Assembly (NCBI RefSeq): GCF_010389155.1
Contig: NC_057763.1
Coordinates: 31,850,645 to 31,914,644, forward strand
Origin: Erigeron canadensis
Taxonomy: Eukaryota > Streptophyta > Magnoliopsida > Asterales > Asteraceae
Length of the DNA: 64,000 bases
Direction: 5' to 3'
Shown here: positions 10,834-26,906 of the stretch, one piece after another
Numbering within the stretch: position 1 is the stretch's first letter
Layout: every line of letters begins with the position of its first letter
Notes under the pieces: model-generated
Told to the model about the DNA's origin: nothing
The model's database searches: none
What the model saw: the letters and a program-made list of their open reading frames with translations, nothing else
Position numbers and translations under genes: made by a program

Positions 10834-13800
10834 TGGAGTATATTAGATGGAAATATACTGACCATATTTTTAGCTATACATAATAAATGATACAATTATA
10901 AACTCTATCATATTCTTTTAAATGTCATAGATTAATTATCAAAGTCTTTTATACTAATTTTGATTGTGATTATTTTTTATTTGTATTATATAATAGTAGA
11001 TGAAGTTCATACCATTGAATGATACATAAACCTAATTCATTTATATATTACATTAAGTGTTATATAGAACTAACAAATTTATATACAATAAAAATAGAAA
11101 AAGATAAATTTAAAAAGTCAAATTTGAATATTTAAAATGTGGCTAAAATACAGATTTAAAAGTTGTTGTAAAAATACCTTTCCAATATTTGATACCATGT
11201 ATATATTTAGTTTAAAATCATTGCTTGAATAAGTAATTAGATTTACCTGTTCTTACTTTGTAATTGAGAAATTGATTGTGTCGCTTTGACTTTTTCTGAA
11301 TTGTTCTATCAAAATATTTTCTCATATACTCCTCAAGTGTATTCGAGTTATAACCATTTAGGTTTGTAAATGTCTATAAATTAAGTGTATTTGACAAATA
11401 TGACCAGTGTAGTAAATATTGTGAGAAAGTATATGGTGCCGAACCGAAACTTTGTTTTAAAACAATTTTCAAGTTTTACTACAAATGACTAAGCTAAATA
11501 TAGGTCGAATGTTGCCACATATTTTGTGTAACATCGGAAAGAAGAGTAATAGCAGTAGCTTATTAAAAAGATCGAGCAAGAATTTTGTCGAGGTTCATAA
11601 AAACATGTCTTGACTAGTTGACTAGCTTAAAGCAAAAATTCTATGTAATAATTATTTTCTATTACATAACAAAAGAATAATTTCAAAACGAATGACTGGT
11701 ACTCTTGATAGATTGAAATTTCACACTTATGTATTACCCATAGGCCTTGGTTGATATTTAGGATATATAACCCATAAACCAAAAGTTATATATTTGTGAC
11801 AAATGGTTTTTTACTTATACAGTATTCACATCGATCTATATTTATTACGAGTAATATTATATCAAATAACTAATTTCTTATAAATAAAAAGGGTTTTGTT
11901 AGTGACAGCCTTTAGCGTTGTCAATAAAAACTAATTGGGTTAAAATTTGTACATTGCTGTTAGAAAAATCAGGGGACGGTTTTTAATATATAATATATAG
12001 TACAAGTTTTTAAGCATGTAATATATTGTTATTTTAGGGCTGTCATTATCATTTTCCAAATAAAAAAGCATGGGATTATAATTCATATAAGAATGATTAT
12101 TATCAGATTAAATGTAGGCTTTTATGCATGATGAATGTACCATAACTAGTGCTTTAGAGGCGTTAATTACCAAATCCCTTAAAAGACAAATATGAAATAT
12201 CCGAAGATACGAAAATACTTCTGGCTTATTACTAATCCACTTACTTTCTTAAGTGATATCTCAAAATACCCATAATAATTGCTAAATTTATCTCTCAACT
12301 CCTAAAATAACTATGCTACCCATTTTTATATTAATTATCTTCCTCAATAACCTACGCCATTCGTCGCCGCCACCACCACCACCCGTCGTTGCCTCCATCG
12401 TTAGTCGTCATCACCACCACCCGTCATTGCTGCCACAACCACTACCATTCGTTGTCGCCATGACTAGATTGACAACCACCTCGCTGCCACCATTTTGTGC
12501 AGGTTTCCTCTAGTTAATTTATTGTTAACTCTTGTACACTATAAGATTAACGTGGAATAATAGTGAGATTGTGAGAACGTGGAATAGCAAATCGTTAATA
12601 TTTTGGTGAATATATATTGAAAACAGTTATCGAATCTTTTGTTTACTGACACATATATATATCTATCATCTTTCAATTCAACAAATTAAATGAGAAGTTT
12701 CCTCGTTGAGAGGGTAAGTCATATGTTTGTTGCCTTGCATATATACATGTGGTCGTCGAGGACTGGAGGTGATAGATTCGACGGGTTAATTTGTTTAGAA
12801 GACAACTGGTCAAATGAATTTCGTGAAGTTGCCTTAATTTAGTCCCGAGTCAAATATTTACTTTCGCTACACATATATAATATCCCTATTATCTTCACAA
12901 CTCAACAAACAGTTTTCTAGTCTCATTCCTTGTTGGAAGGGCAGACCACGTTTGTTGTCTAGCAATCCTAACATACAAGTGTGTAGGTGTCATAGATTTG
13001 GCTGGCTTAGGTATTTCTAAGACATGTCAAATAAATTTGGATCAAACTATGTCTATGTGACTATGTATTTTGAGTAGACACGTACGTTGATACTTGAGTA
13101 GATATAGATCCGTTTACTTAATTAAACACGTCTTTTGAATTTTGATAATGATTATTGATTGAATTATGTGGTTGACTCGTAATTTTTGACTCGGATTGAA
13201 AATCAGATTTTTGACTCGTGACTCGAAACGTGACTTGACTCGTAAGAGTTGGGACATTTTTATATACTAAATAATATTATATAATTATGCATATGTGACA
13301 TGTTTATAGACAAGGTATAAGTTGATTAATTATCTTAATACATTACTAAAATATTATATATTCAATACTTGTTGTAAGAGCGGTGCCTAGCAATCCTAGT
13401 ATAGTGTAGGTGTCATAGATTTTATGTAAGATACATTACCAAAATATTACATATTCAATACTTTTGAGTTATAAACTTACCTTTTTTCTTCAAATGCCCA
13501 CTAAAAGAATAAAAAATTACATATGCAACATATAAAATAATGTAACAATAAATGTGATAGATAAAATATAATCATATTATCAAGATACAACAATAATAAG
13601 TTTGCGACTTGTATTAACTCGTTTCAAATTCACACCGCGACTCGTAAGAGTCAGGAAAAAAAAAAGTCAACAACGAGTCACCTAGTTTTTGTTGTAAATC
13701 GACTCGACTCATAAGAGTTTAACAACTTTTAAGCGTTTTTTCAAACTACATGTAGATTATATTTTATTGTAGTGACATATTCTATCTACTTATACTGACC

Positions 13801-15031
13801 CATAACTAACAGGTAATCATAAGTTCTCAAGTTCGTAATTAACATTTCAAAACCTATTTTGATAGAGTAATAATATGTTTTGATAATGACAGTAATTAAT
13901 TTCATCCACTTGCTAAAGCGCTCATGAGAGTAGGGATGTGATACTTCTACTACTACTTTTGATAAATTTACTACAGTGGTGTATTAAAAGTTTATACAGT
14001 CAGTTGTATAATCTGTACAATATGATAAATTTATCGAAAACTGTGGTACGAATACTCATGAGAGTATGGACCAGTGATCAAGGTCGTCAAGTAGGTGTTC
14101 AAGACTCTACATTCCATGTTAGTGTAACTACTACAATTGTCTTTTAAAAAAGCCTCGACTACCCATGAATATATGTCAACGTGAATGTCAAGCGGTTTTT
14201 CATATGATGTCTTAATTGAGTTCATATTAAAAAGCTTTCTTGCAAAATAAAATTTTAGTTTAAACCTTTAAATAAAACCCATTATTACCTAGAGAATTAG
14301 AGAAAACTCACAAATGTATATCATAGGTGAATATTAAATACATATAGCCATCCCAACTATGTTTAGGGTATGAATAAAATTTAGGTTATGAATAAAATAT
14401 GAAACCTCTTGGGAGTAAACATGTAGTCTTGCAACATTAACTTTCAAATCGGTATTTAGTAAGACCACCACTACAAACGGGTCCTCTACGGTTTAACCAA
14501 AAAGACCATCGGTTTCTATAACTGTTGGAACAGTATCTTCGATTGATCGAGATCGTCGGTTTAGTTTGTCCGGATAACCAAAGGGAAAAAAATAAAAATA
14601 AAAAACTAATTTCCATCAAACGGTCTTATGTAAATTCGAATCAACCTTTTATGTTTAGAACAAATTAATCACAATTTATATCATTCCATGTTTTGGGAGC
14701 AAAAGATTCCGGATATACCGAAAAGCGAACTCTTAAAGCAATGAAAATAGTTCGCTATTATTGATATTTTCATTCGTTCTTCATCACATAAATCTAATAT
14801 TAATCAAACATGTAATTAAGTATGAAAAGCTTACATAAATTACATAAAATAAGTATAAAATGTTTTAAATAACTCATAGAATATAAATTATGTATAAAAT
14901 ATGATTTATCCAAGAGTTACTTTGTTTACCCTAACCAAGTACAGTTTAGATAATCAAAACATTGGTCGTAAAAGTTGACAATCGAAAACACATATTGACC
15001 TAAAAAAAGCTGCCTATTTATAATTTGAGGA
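10834..15031. other. Long AT-rich intergenic region, no gene supported
   Basis: The stretch is mostly AT-rich filler. At 12340-12500 a C-rich patch (CCACCACCACC runs) produces a proline/histidine-rich ORF that looks like low-complexity transposon DNA. At 13170-13250 and 13610-13730, short motifs GACTCGTAAGAGT recur on both sides of an AT-rich core, suggesting an old inverted-repeat element. TATA-like runs occur at 12650. Nothing else is recognised. Confidence 0.5.
13170..13735. repeat. Degraded element with repeated GACTCGTAAGAGT motifs
   Basis: GACTCGTAAGAGTTGGG (13236-13253), GACTCGTAAGAGTCAGG (13640-13656) and GACTCATAAGAGTTT (13705-13719) share a palindromic core ACTC-TAAGAGT. They flank an AT-rich stretch. 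This could be the remains of a foldback or TIR element; boundaries are not defined. Confidence 0.35.
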
Positions 15032-15190
15032 CATTATTTACTCAAGGATTATGTTTATATAATGTCGTAAATATCCATAAATTATTAAATAATAATACTA
15101 GTTACGTATATGATTTCACCTAACTATTATTATTTAATAATTTATGGATATTTATGACATCATATAAACATAATCTTTGAGTAAGTAATG
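15032..15190. repeat. Long near-perfect hairpin, 66-bp arms
   Basis: The left arm 15032-15097 and the right arm 15125-15190 are reverse complements with only a few mismatches, separated by a 27-bp loop. Arm ends read CATTATTTACTCAAGGATTA and, on the other strand, CATTACTTACTCAAAGATTA. It is most likely a small foldback MITE. A transcript would fold into a long stem of the kind processed to small RNAs. Confidence 0.8.
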
Positions 15191-15360
15191 CTGTCACATT
15201 TCGTAAGATATAATAATACCGGTGGAAATAGAATGAGTATTACCTTTCTTGTTTGATGACACCAAACAATGAAAATAAAATGATAGAAAATGGAAAAACT
15301 TTCATTCTCACCATTCCATGCAAAATAGTAAGGATTGACGAAAATTTGAAACAATCAAAG

Positions 15361-15383
15361 TTTATATATATATATATATATAT
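15361..15383. repeat. (TA)n microsatellite
   Basis: An uninterrupted TATATA run of about 23 bp. Confidence 0.8.
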
Positions 15384-15577
15384 CATGGGTTTTTATAAAG
15401 GGGATAGATTATATACTGTTGGCAGTATATAACTCGGCTCCTGCACCCTCACAATCAGGGGGTGGTTTTTATTTTTAATCACGTGTAAGTCGAAGAAGAT
15501 GATGTTTGTGAGAGTAGCAGTAGTCCTGTTAACATCATAATAGATTTTCCCTTTTATAAATTACTTTTAGTTACATT

Positions 15578-15785
15578 GAGTTAATAGCTTAATGGTAAGA
15601 AAGTCTTTCCTTGAAGACTTGGATTTGAGGATACCCAACTTCAACTTCAACTCTTAGAATGCATGGTTTCCTCTAATGTGTTATCGTGTATTTGACTGAA
15701 CTATTAGGGGGTTTTCATCCTACTTACTAGGTATAAAGTGAAGGGGCTCTCTAGCGTGGACCTAGTTAAGACAAAATAGTCTATA
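15578..15785 (+). mobile_element. tRNA-derived SINE, candidate
   Basis: TAGCTTAATGGTAAGA (15585-15600) matches an RNA polymerase III A box, and GGATTTGAGGATACC (15621-15635) lies at B-box distance and is B-box-like. A non-tRNA body follows to about 15780. The same head design is seen at 29.4 kb and, reversed, in an intron at 19.5 kb. Confidence 0.5.
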
Positions 15786-16440
15786 CCCTCCATTATGATA
15801 TTTGATCCAGACCTGTCAAAAAAATATTACTTTTAATTATTTATATGAGAATAGAATTTACATTTATGTATTTTTTTATAAAAAAGATTATATTAATTTT
15901 GTTTATTTTTTCTCTTACGTTTATTTTCTGTTTATACTAAACGATGTAATTATTCTCTATCCAAATACTTATTCTATTTTTTACAATTTTTATTCTTTGT
16001 TGTATTTTCATTTTGATGATATCCTCGTAACAGAGGTTGATTATTATAAAACAAGTATTATACTAAAAAAAATAAGATAAAATATTAATCGTTTTATTAT
16101 AATAAAATTGATGAACGAAGATTCATATAATAAAATATACACATTGATGATGTACAATAACTTTTAATTAAATGAAAATATTTATTTTATTTGTTGTACC
16201 TTAATGGTATTTTACCAAACACCCCATGAAATTGGATGAATAATTTTTCGTAACATTAATAATACATATGATCAAAATTCATAAAGCTTAATCATACATG
16301 TTAAGTTAAAATGTAAAGAAACGAAATACGTGTATCAGTGTATTATATAATCAAAAAAAAAAAACAATATATGATATCATGTCGACAGCTTTAATATTGT
16401 TTAATTATTATCTTTAAAGGAAAAGATTAAATTAAAGGCG
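15786..16440. other. AT-rich intergenic DNA
   Basis: Very AT-rich. The 92-aa ORF at 15802 is rich in F, Y and I simply because of base composition and is not supported as a gene. Confidence 0.5.
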
Positions 16441-16461
16441 GTTGGTATCCCGACAATTAAA

Positions 16462-16632
16462 CCAGACTATTTGCAGCGATTATCGCTGTAAATAATGATG
16501 TTTTTGTTCATATCTAACTATTTGCAGCGATTACTGACAGGGGGTCGTTATTTTTTGTTAAATTTGCCATTACAAACAGAGAGGCCCGTAATATTTGCAG
16601 CGACTATCGCTGAGTCGTTGCAAATAATATGT
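16462..16632. repeat. Repeated TATTTGCAGCGATTA motifs upstream of RABB1
   Basis: TATTTGCAGCGATTATCGCTG, TATTTGCAGCGATTACTGAC and ATATTTGCAGCGACTATCGCTG occur within 170 bp, the last followed by an inverted GTTGCAAATAAT. Several short direct and inverted copies of one GC-rich motif resemble the subterminal repeats of CACTA-type DNA transposons. The assignment is tentative. Confidence 0.4.
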
Positions 16633-16849
16633 ATGGTCTAGATATCAAAAATGTGTGATTGGGATATAAATCCCTAAATTGTAACTTAAACAAAAAGGAA
16701 ATTAGTATTGGTATCAATATCGGTATCACGTAACATGACGGTGCATCGTTGACAGCTAATATATAACACAATTTCATTCTTTCCCTTTTTTCCTTAAAAA
16801 TTCCCCCATCTATCTTTCTTGAACCTCCTCTTACTCCAGATTCTTCAAT

Positions 16850-16880
16850 TATTTCTTCTTCTTCTTCTCCTTTTATTTGT
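16850..16880 (+). promoter_or_regulatory. Pyrimidine-rich leader of RABB1
   Basis: A CTTCTTCTTCTTCTCC tract lies about 100 bp before the ATG, typical of 5' leaders or pyrimidine patches of strongly expressed plant genes. Confidence 0.4.
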
Positions 16881-16967
16881 TACACAAAATAATACTAATT
16901 TAATCCCAATTATTTTTTCTATATCAAAATATTGATCTTAGTAGCAACTAATTAAGAGAAAAAAAAA

Positions 16968-19834
<2,867 letters not shown>

Positions 19835-20525
19835 AAAATGGAACAATGTCTCTCTATAAACAACTCTTTTCGGATTTGATGCATAATCTTTTTTATATTA
19901 AGATATAAATTTGGTAAATATTTGTGTTTGCGGTGTGTATTTCTTGCGTTTCTTCAAAATCTGTATGTAAAAATATTGCTTGTTTTTGGTGATGAATATG
20001 CACAATTGCTCTAGCTTGCATCTTGCATCTTGCATGTGATTGTGTTCTTTGATGGAGTCCATTCTTTCTTTAGTTTTGGATCTAAGTTGAGAAATCTGTA
20101 CATATTGCTTCTGAAGTTTTTCTAATCAACTTATGATGATAAATACTAGAGATTTCGATGGTATTAGTCGATAAGATGTAAACATGTATTGGTTTTATAA
20201 ATGTTTCTCATTCTCATTGTATAAGAAAAATCTTTTGTTACGCTACTGTCATTACCACCATCCACACCGACACAAGGTGGCCCTAGCCCCAAGTTATATA
20301 CCCCATTAAACTTTGTGAATTTGAATAGTAAAATACAAACCATTGTATTAATTCTATTAAGTCCCCTCATGAAACTAGCATAATCCACCCATAATCCACC
20401 CAAGCCACTTATTGCCAAACCCATGAAGCGTAAGCCCATTAGCGAAACATGAAAAACCCATGAAGCCCATAAACGAAACAAGAAAATCCCAATTGAGCGA
20501 GTCATAGGCTTTAGCTATATTCAAA
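19835..20525. other. 3' flank of RABB1 and intergenic DNA
   Basis: The 3' untranslated region runs for an undetermined length beyond the stop; no clear terminator is called. A 3-fold CATCTTG motif near 20020-20033 is the only local repeat. Minus-strand ORFs at 20164-20587 have no recognisable domain. Confidence 0.4.
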
Positions 20526-20894
20526 TTAGGGGGTGTTTGGTACAATGGAATGGAAATGGTGAAAATGGAATGAGAAACACTTCTCATGTTTGGTTGTAAT
20601 GGAGAATGAGAAAGAGAATCGAAAATAGGGAATCAATTTCATTCCCTCAATTCTCTATGAAACGTAGAGAATTGATGGGAATGGAAATTTTTTAAATTTT
20701 ATTTTTGTTTTAGTGATGTTATATGTATTAAATTTGATTATTATGTAAAATTTAGTATTTTTTATATATTCATTCTCTGCTTGTACCAAACGACGGAATC
20801 AATTCTATTTCCAAATATTCATTCTCTTTCCCACTATATTCATTCTCTATTACATTTCCATTCTCTTTAATTCACTCATACCAAATACCCCTTA
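20526..20894. mobile_element. Tourist-like (PIF/Harbinger) MITE
   Basis: The 363-bp element at 20529-20891 starts GGGGGTGTTTGGTA and ends TACCAAATACCCC, so the ends are inverted repeats, and TTA is duplicated on each side (20526-20528 and 20892-20894). TTA target duplication and a GGGTGTTTGGT end are the Tourist signature. The interior has many CATTCTC/GAGAATG motifs and no ORF. Confidence 0.8.
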
Positions 20895-22501
20895 TGAAGT
20901 AGTCCTTGACTCCTTTCTCTTTTCTAACTTTCTTGGTCGATCGGATCAACCTCATTATAACTTTATAAGTCATTAGTATGGGTTGTCTAAGTGTCGACTA
21001 TTTTAATAATTTTTATGAAACATATATGCTATCAAATGTTCTAAAAATTACCAGTTATAGCTACAATAACGACCTTGTTTACAAGCAAGTTTTCTCAAAT
21101 ATAATGTTAGTGCTATGGGCACCTTGTCACGGGCAGTACCAGTAAGGGGTAGAAGTGCCAATACCCCTTTAAAAATTCAAATTTTGTCATAAATTTTTAA
21201 AATTTTCTCACGGGTTATTAAAAGTTTTTTTTTCCTATACCACCTTTGCATATTGTTATCAAACTTTATACAAAATTCATTGTTAATTCGTTTTGTAGAC
21301 AAAGGAAGAAAATAGAGGATTCTTATCTCTTAATTCTAGAGCCGCATTGTCCAGTATAAACGGAACAGGGGATATTTGTATATTCGCAAATAATATACCA
21401 TCTTTACGTGGCCTCACACTCACTCAAAGTAACAAGATCACGTGATCCCAGTCACTAAATAAATAATTTACATAAAACAATGTCGTCGTATCAAATAGTT
21501 CTAAATCTGACTGATAAAGGTTTAATCACATGTTACCTTTTAGATGGTACTAAATTTCAAATCAAGTTTATAACACAAGATAATTAATCAGTATTACCGA
21601 CTTTACATGGTTTAATAATAAGTATTTCAAAATTGTTCCAGAGTTCATGTTTATTATAATGTCTCAACTCTGTTTATTAATATTTGATCATATATCGAAA
21701 AAGAAAAGTAATGTGTAAACCATCTAAAGGTATGGGTGAGCAAAACCAAACCATAAACCACAAAAACCACAAAAAACCAAAAAAATCAAACCACAAAACC
21801 GTTCCACAATGAAAAACCGATTTTATGGTTCTTATAATTAGAAAAACCAAATTAATGGTTCAGATTTTGGTTGCATATAAAAAATCAAACCGAACTGCAT
21901 TATATATTATCAATAAAATTAAATATAATTTTAATATTAATGTAATTAATATATATTTATATATATCTCAATATACTATACCCTAGCCTTTCATACGTAT
22001 ATAATGGATCAGTCCATTTACTTTCGTATTGCTCAAGATAATGTACCTTATAATTATATTAAGTACACTTGTTCATTATCAGCGGTGTTTATCTTTTTTT
22101 TAGTGGTGCTTCTCCAACCTACAATATCACATGTAGAACTGAGCAAAATAAAATCATAAACCACAAAAACCGCAAAAAACCAAAATTCAATCCGATAAAC
22201 TGGAAAACCAAACCACTATAAACCATTTATAAATGGTTTGAAATTTTAAAAACCCACAATAAAAGTTTGATGTTTGGTTTTAATTAAAAATCGCATCAAA
22301 CCGCACCATACTCACCTGTCTAAAATATTGATGTAGATACGTACAAAGGGAGTAAGTAGGAAGAATAGCAAGTTTTCCACTTTTTCCAGATCTACAACCC
22401 CCACACATACACACTCACTCTCACACTTCACGAGAGGGAAATAGAGATACAGTCTCTTTCGCTCACAGTCACACACACTTTCAAACCGACTCCGGTGACT
22501 A
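20895..22501 (+). other. Intergenic DNA and promoter region of the AGPase gene
   Basis: AT-rich sequence with a diverged direct repeat (21730-21900 and 22135-22320, listed separately). The last 120 bp before the ATG are pyrimidine/CA rich (CACTCACTCTCACACTTCAC), typical of a plant 5' leader. Confidence 0.5.
21730..22322. repeat. Two related repeat copies 400 bp apart in the AGPase upstream region
   Basis: GAGCAAAACCAAACCATAAACC (21738 on) and GAGCAAAATAAAATCATAAACC (22140 on) begin two stretches of about 180 bp that are rich in AAACCACAAAAACC and end with AAATCAAACCGAACTGCA or AAATCGCATCAAACCGCACC. They look like two copies of one MITE-like repeat, one of them ending at 22322 (CTCACCTGTC). 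Confidence 0.5.
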
Positions 22502-24727
22502 ATGGCGTCGTCTATCGTCGGACCATCTCATTTCTTCTCGTCTTCCGGCATTGTCACCGCCCGTCCATCATCATCATCCTGCCGGACCTTATCATTTTCA
22601 TCTTCTTCTAGTCTCTCCGGTGACAAAATATCATCATCATCCGTACAACGACGACGTCGTTTTGCAAGTAGAAGTTCCGTGATTGTTTCTCCTAAAGCTG
22701 TTTCTGATTCTCAAAATTCGCAGACATGCCTTGATCCTGACGCTAGTCAAGTACTGTGATCTTTTGATATTTCTAATTTTTCATTATTATTATATCTGTA
22801 TCTATATGTATATGTATATGTGTTATAGTTAGTTGTTAGCTCATATCACGTAATTTTCGGAGATTTTTGAACTGAAACCTCTGTTTAGATCTATGTTAGT
22901 AAACTTAGATATTTAATAGTTTGTTAAGAAATTGATTATAAGAAGAATGGAGAGATGACAGCTGTAAGTATTTTCGTCTTTTCGAGACGGTATTTAGGGC
23001 CTCATTTACTCACAATTAGATAGTATCTCCTCCAAAAATGTTGCTTGAAATGCACTAGGAATAGTGGTATAAGTATTAATGTTGTTGATTTATGGAAGGT
23101 GATGGACTAAGCTCGCTTGGGAAGAGAAAGGTACTTGTCTCATGACATGACATAGCGATACGATAGCATTACCCCCTGCAGATCAGTGACGATGGTTCTG
23201 GCAGCAGGAATTTTAATTGATTTGTGTGTGTTCTAGCCGCAATTTTTGGACTTCATGACGGTGGCATAAGAGACTGGCGAGGATGACGTGTCATATTTAT
23301 ATTGGCTAGGGAAAAGAGGGTAACTTGTGTCACTCTAATTGGCTGCGTAACTAGCATCTAATCGCTTTATATAGTGGTATATAGATATAGATAGATAGAT
23401 GACATGTAAGGAATTGTTTAAACATGGTTATGGTAGTGGGAAATATCGAAGTTTATACTACATTTTAGGAGCAAATCGAACGATGAATAGCGTATATCTT
23501 TACTTTCTGGAGCAAATGGTGCTTTTTGATAGTATCTAATTTTAAGTTAAAACGATGTGATTTCTTTTGTGTAATATACAATGTTATGGTGTTGGCAGAG
23601 TGTGTTGGGGATAATACTTGGAGGTGGAGCTGGTACACGGCTTTATCCTTTGACAAAGAAGAGGGCAAAACCCGCTGTTCCTTTGGGAGCAAACTACAGG
23701 CTTATTGATATTCCTGTCAGCAACTGCTTGAACAGCAATATTTCAAAGATTTATGTTCTTACACAGTTCAACTCTGCGTCACTCAATCGCCACCTTTCAC
23801 GGGCTTATGCAAGTAACATGGGTGGTTACAAAAACGAAGGGTTTGTTGAAGTCCTTGCTGCTCAACAGAGTCCCGAGAACCCAAATTGGTTTCAGGTAAC
23901 TATGAAGCCAATCAGTACATGTTATATCCGTGTTTTTGTCAGTTACAATTTCGAATATGTTCAATTGGTTGCAGGGTACTGCTGATGCTGTAAGGCAATA
24001 TTTGTGGCTATTTGAAGAGCATAATGTTTTGGAGTATCTAATCCTTGCTGGAGACCATCTATATCGTATGGATTATGAGAAATTTATTCAAGCTCACAGA
24101 GAAACTGATGCTGATATCACTGTAGCAGCTCTGCCAATGGATGAAAAACGTGCCACTGCATTTGGTCTGATGAAGATTGATGAAGAAGGGCGTATAATTG
24201 AATTTGCAGAGAAACCAAAGGGAGAGCAGCTGAAAGCTATGAAAGTTGATACCACAATATTAGGACTTGATGAAGAGAGAGCTAAAGAGATGCCATATAT
24301 TGCTAGTATGGGTATATATGTTGTCAGCAAAGATGTGATGTTGAATTTGCTGCGAGATAAGTTCCCCGGAGCAAATGATTTTGGAAGTGAAGTAATTCCT
24401 GGAGCAACTTCTATTGGGCTAAGAGTATGTTACATTTCTTTAATTTTTATTTAATTATCCCATTTTCTAACATCTTCTGATAAAATAATCACAACTGTCC
24501 AAAATCTATATTAAACAACATTATCAATTGTATAAGATTTATATGTCAGAGAATATATAGGTTTTTAAGATTGCATATAATTACAGTTTAAGGGAGATAT
24601 TAAATTATAATAGAGTTAGATACCTCGTCATTATTTGCAAAACTTGGAAGCTTCTGTTAATAGTGATTGACTTTATAATATTGTATACTAGTAGACAAAT
24701 ATATATGTATATATATATAATATTATG

Positions 24728-24771
<44 letters not shown>

Positions 24772-26177
24772 CACCTGAACAATTGTTGGATGACTTAAGT
24801 TTTGCACAAACCTGAAAAATAAATTACCCATCTACATAGGTACAAGCGTATCTTTATGATGGCTACTGGGAAGATATTGGTACCATTGAGGCTTTCTATA
24901 ATGCCAATTTGGGAATTACAAAAAAGCCAGTGCCAGATTTCAGGTAAGTCCATTTTTGAAGTTGTTGATGTCTCCTAATGTTGATGAACCTATTTACAGA
25001 TACAACTAATGTCTTCCCTTAGTACTAAAAGATCTTGTGGTCTTGGATGCTTGATGCAGCTTCTATGACCGTTCGTCCCCCATTTACACCCAACCCCGAT
25101 ACTTGCCTCCTTCCAAGATGCTTGATGCTGATGTCACTGATAGTGTTATTGGTGAAGGGTGTGTGATTAAGGTTAGAAATCATGATTCTGGTGCAAGCTC
25201 CTTTTTTTTTGGTAAAAAAGGTTAATGCTCATATGCTAATCTGTGTCTTTCTCTCAATCTTGGTTGTGCAGAACTGCAAAATTCACCATTCTGTTGTGGG
25301 ACTTAGATCTTGCATAGCTGAAGGTGCAGTCATTGAAGATTCGCTGCTAATGGGAGCAGATTATTATGAGGTAATATTCCTTTCAAACTAGTCAAGTGTG
25401 TCATTCTCACCCTAAACTAAAGGGAACCTTTTTGGAATCTTTTTCTTGGAATTGATCGCAACTTTGTTTCGCCTTCTGGTTGATCAAATCCCAAAATTTA
25501 TTATTAAAATTTCATTGTCGTCGTTATTGTTCTCCAGACTGATGCTGATAGGGAGCTTCATGCTGCAAAAGGTAGTGTTCCAATTGGTATTGGGAAAAAC
25601 ACTCATATCAAAAGAGCAATCATTGACAAAAATGCACGCATAGGAGACAATGTGAAGGTGAATTGCAACATGTTTTCAGTTCATTAGAGATAATTGATTG
25701 TTCAAACAAGACTGGTATACTTGGCAAAGTAGGTTGGTTGGGCGAGTTATTGCTACTCCAGGTGAAAGTAGGCTGGGCCAGTTCATATAAGAATATTATT
25801 TTAAATCTGAATGAGACCCTATAATATTACATTGATAGTAGAAGTGTGAGACAAGAAGTTAGGAGACATTATGTCTTATGTGTAAATTTAGGTGACTTTT
25901 TTTTGAGCTGAACTATTAGAAGCTGCCCATAATTGGCCCATTAGAGATATAAACTGTATCAAGTTGAAATTACCAGCTCTGTATACTTTCATAGTATTAT
26001 TCTGAGCTATAGCATCAGTTCGAAAGGGCTTACCCTTTACTGTCTTATTTTTGATTTCAGATTATAAACAGTGATAATATTCAAGAAGCAGCAAGGGAAA
26101 CAGAAGGGTACTTTATAAAAAGTGGAATCGTGACAGTTATCAAAGACGCACTGATTCCTTCCGGCAGTGTAATTTAG
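22502..26177 (+). CDS. APS1: ADP-glucose pyrophosphorylase small (catalytic) subunit, complete
   Basis: Coding exons 22502-22750, 23599-23895, 23975-24424, 24840-24943, 25060-25171, 25272-25370, 25538-25657 and 26061-26177 give 515 aa. All introns are GT-AG. Residues 1 to about 70 are a serine/arginine-rich chloroplast transit peptide ([12 protein letters not shown]). Cys76 in QTCLDPDAS is the cysteine that links the two small subunits by a redox-controlled disulfide. [18 protein letters not shown] (91-108) is the nucleotide-binding loop, followed by [13 protein letters not shown] and the EFAEKPKG region. The C-terminal half is the left-handed beta-helix with [10 protein letters not shown], ending PSGSVI. 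The enzyme makes ADP-glucose from glucose-1-phosphate and ATP, the committed step of starch synthesis in plastids, and is activated by 3-phosphoglycerate. The large subunit is not in this window. The structure and length match plant APS genes, and no defect was seen. Confidence 0.97.
24690..24772. repeat. TA / TG / GC microsatellite in an AGPase intron
   Basis: Within intron 3 (24425-24839), alternating TATATATG blocks run into a (TG)n stretch of about 24 bp at 24739-24762 and then GCGCGCG. Purine-pyrimidine alternation of this kind is length-variable. Confidence 0.8.
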
Positions 26178-26906
26178 ACGATACAAAAATCATGATAGCT
26201 ATGAGTGAGGAGTCGACTGTAAGTTACATTATGATATCTTGTTACAGAACAATCGCGAGGTGAAATGTAAAAATACAATTTTATTTAAAATAAAAATAAA
26301 GTTCCTCTTGTTTACCTGTGTTGTAGGCTGTAGCCTAGTCTGCCTAGATGAGATTATGATTATGAAAGATGGTAAAAGTCATAAAGATATAAATGTTCTC
26401 CCGTACATTGTACATTAATTAGATGAATCACATTAGTTTATAGTACAGATTACATTACATTTGTTTCAATACACATCATAATAGGATTAATAGCTGTTAC
26501 TCTGTTAGCTAAACACAACGAAAGACTTGGGATTCACATGAACACTGAACGCAAATATCAAATGCTCGATTTCATAGACATTTATGAGTTATGACTAACA
26601 ATTTTTATTTAAATTGCCACTTAGACACTGAACAGTAATGCATCAATTACCTTGTGGAATAATTTACATATAGTATATGCTCTCCTGAGTCCTAAATGTG
26701 ATATGTTGGGGGCTTGGGGATGGCATGAGGTGGGCTAAGTGCTTGGGCCGAGTGGGCAACCGCCCAAAGACATCAAAGATCTTGAGCCATAAAATATTCG
26801 GTCCAAGCTATGTTTCGATCTTATCTGCTGACCGGGCAAAGGTGTTTTGATCATCGCATATGCACCCCGCAGTGTTAGAATGATGAGATAAATAAAGTCT
26901 AATATG
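26178..26906. other. 3' flank of AGPase gene and repeat-like DNA
   Basis: The first 150-250 bp are presumably 3' untranslated sequence (TTTTATTTAAAATAAAAATAAA at about 26280). From 26703 the composition becomes GC-richer (GTTGGGGGCTTGGGG), which looks like unclassified transposon DNA and continues past the solo LTR. Confidence 0.4.

Noticed and set aside
12313..12513. Proline/histidine-rich ORF
   Set aside because: Low-complexity CCACCACC DNA in an intergenic region; no conserved start, promoter or domain.
24094..24330. Minus-strand ORF
   Set aside because: Antisense shadow of the large AGPase exon.
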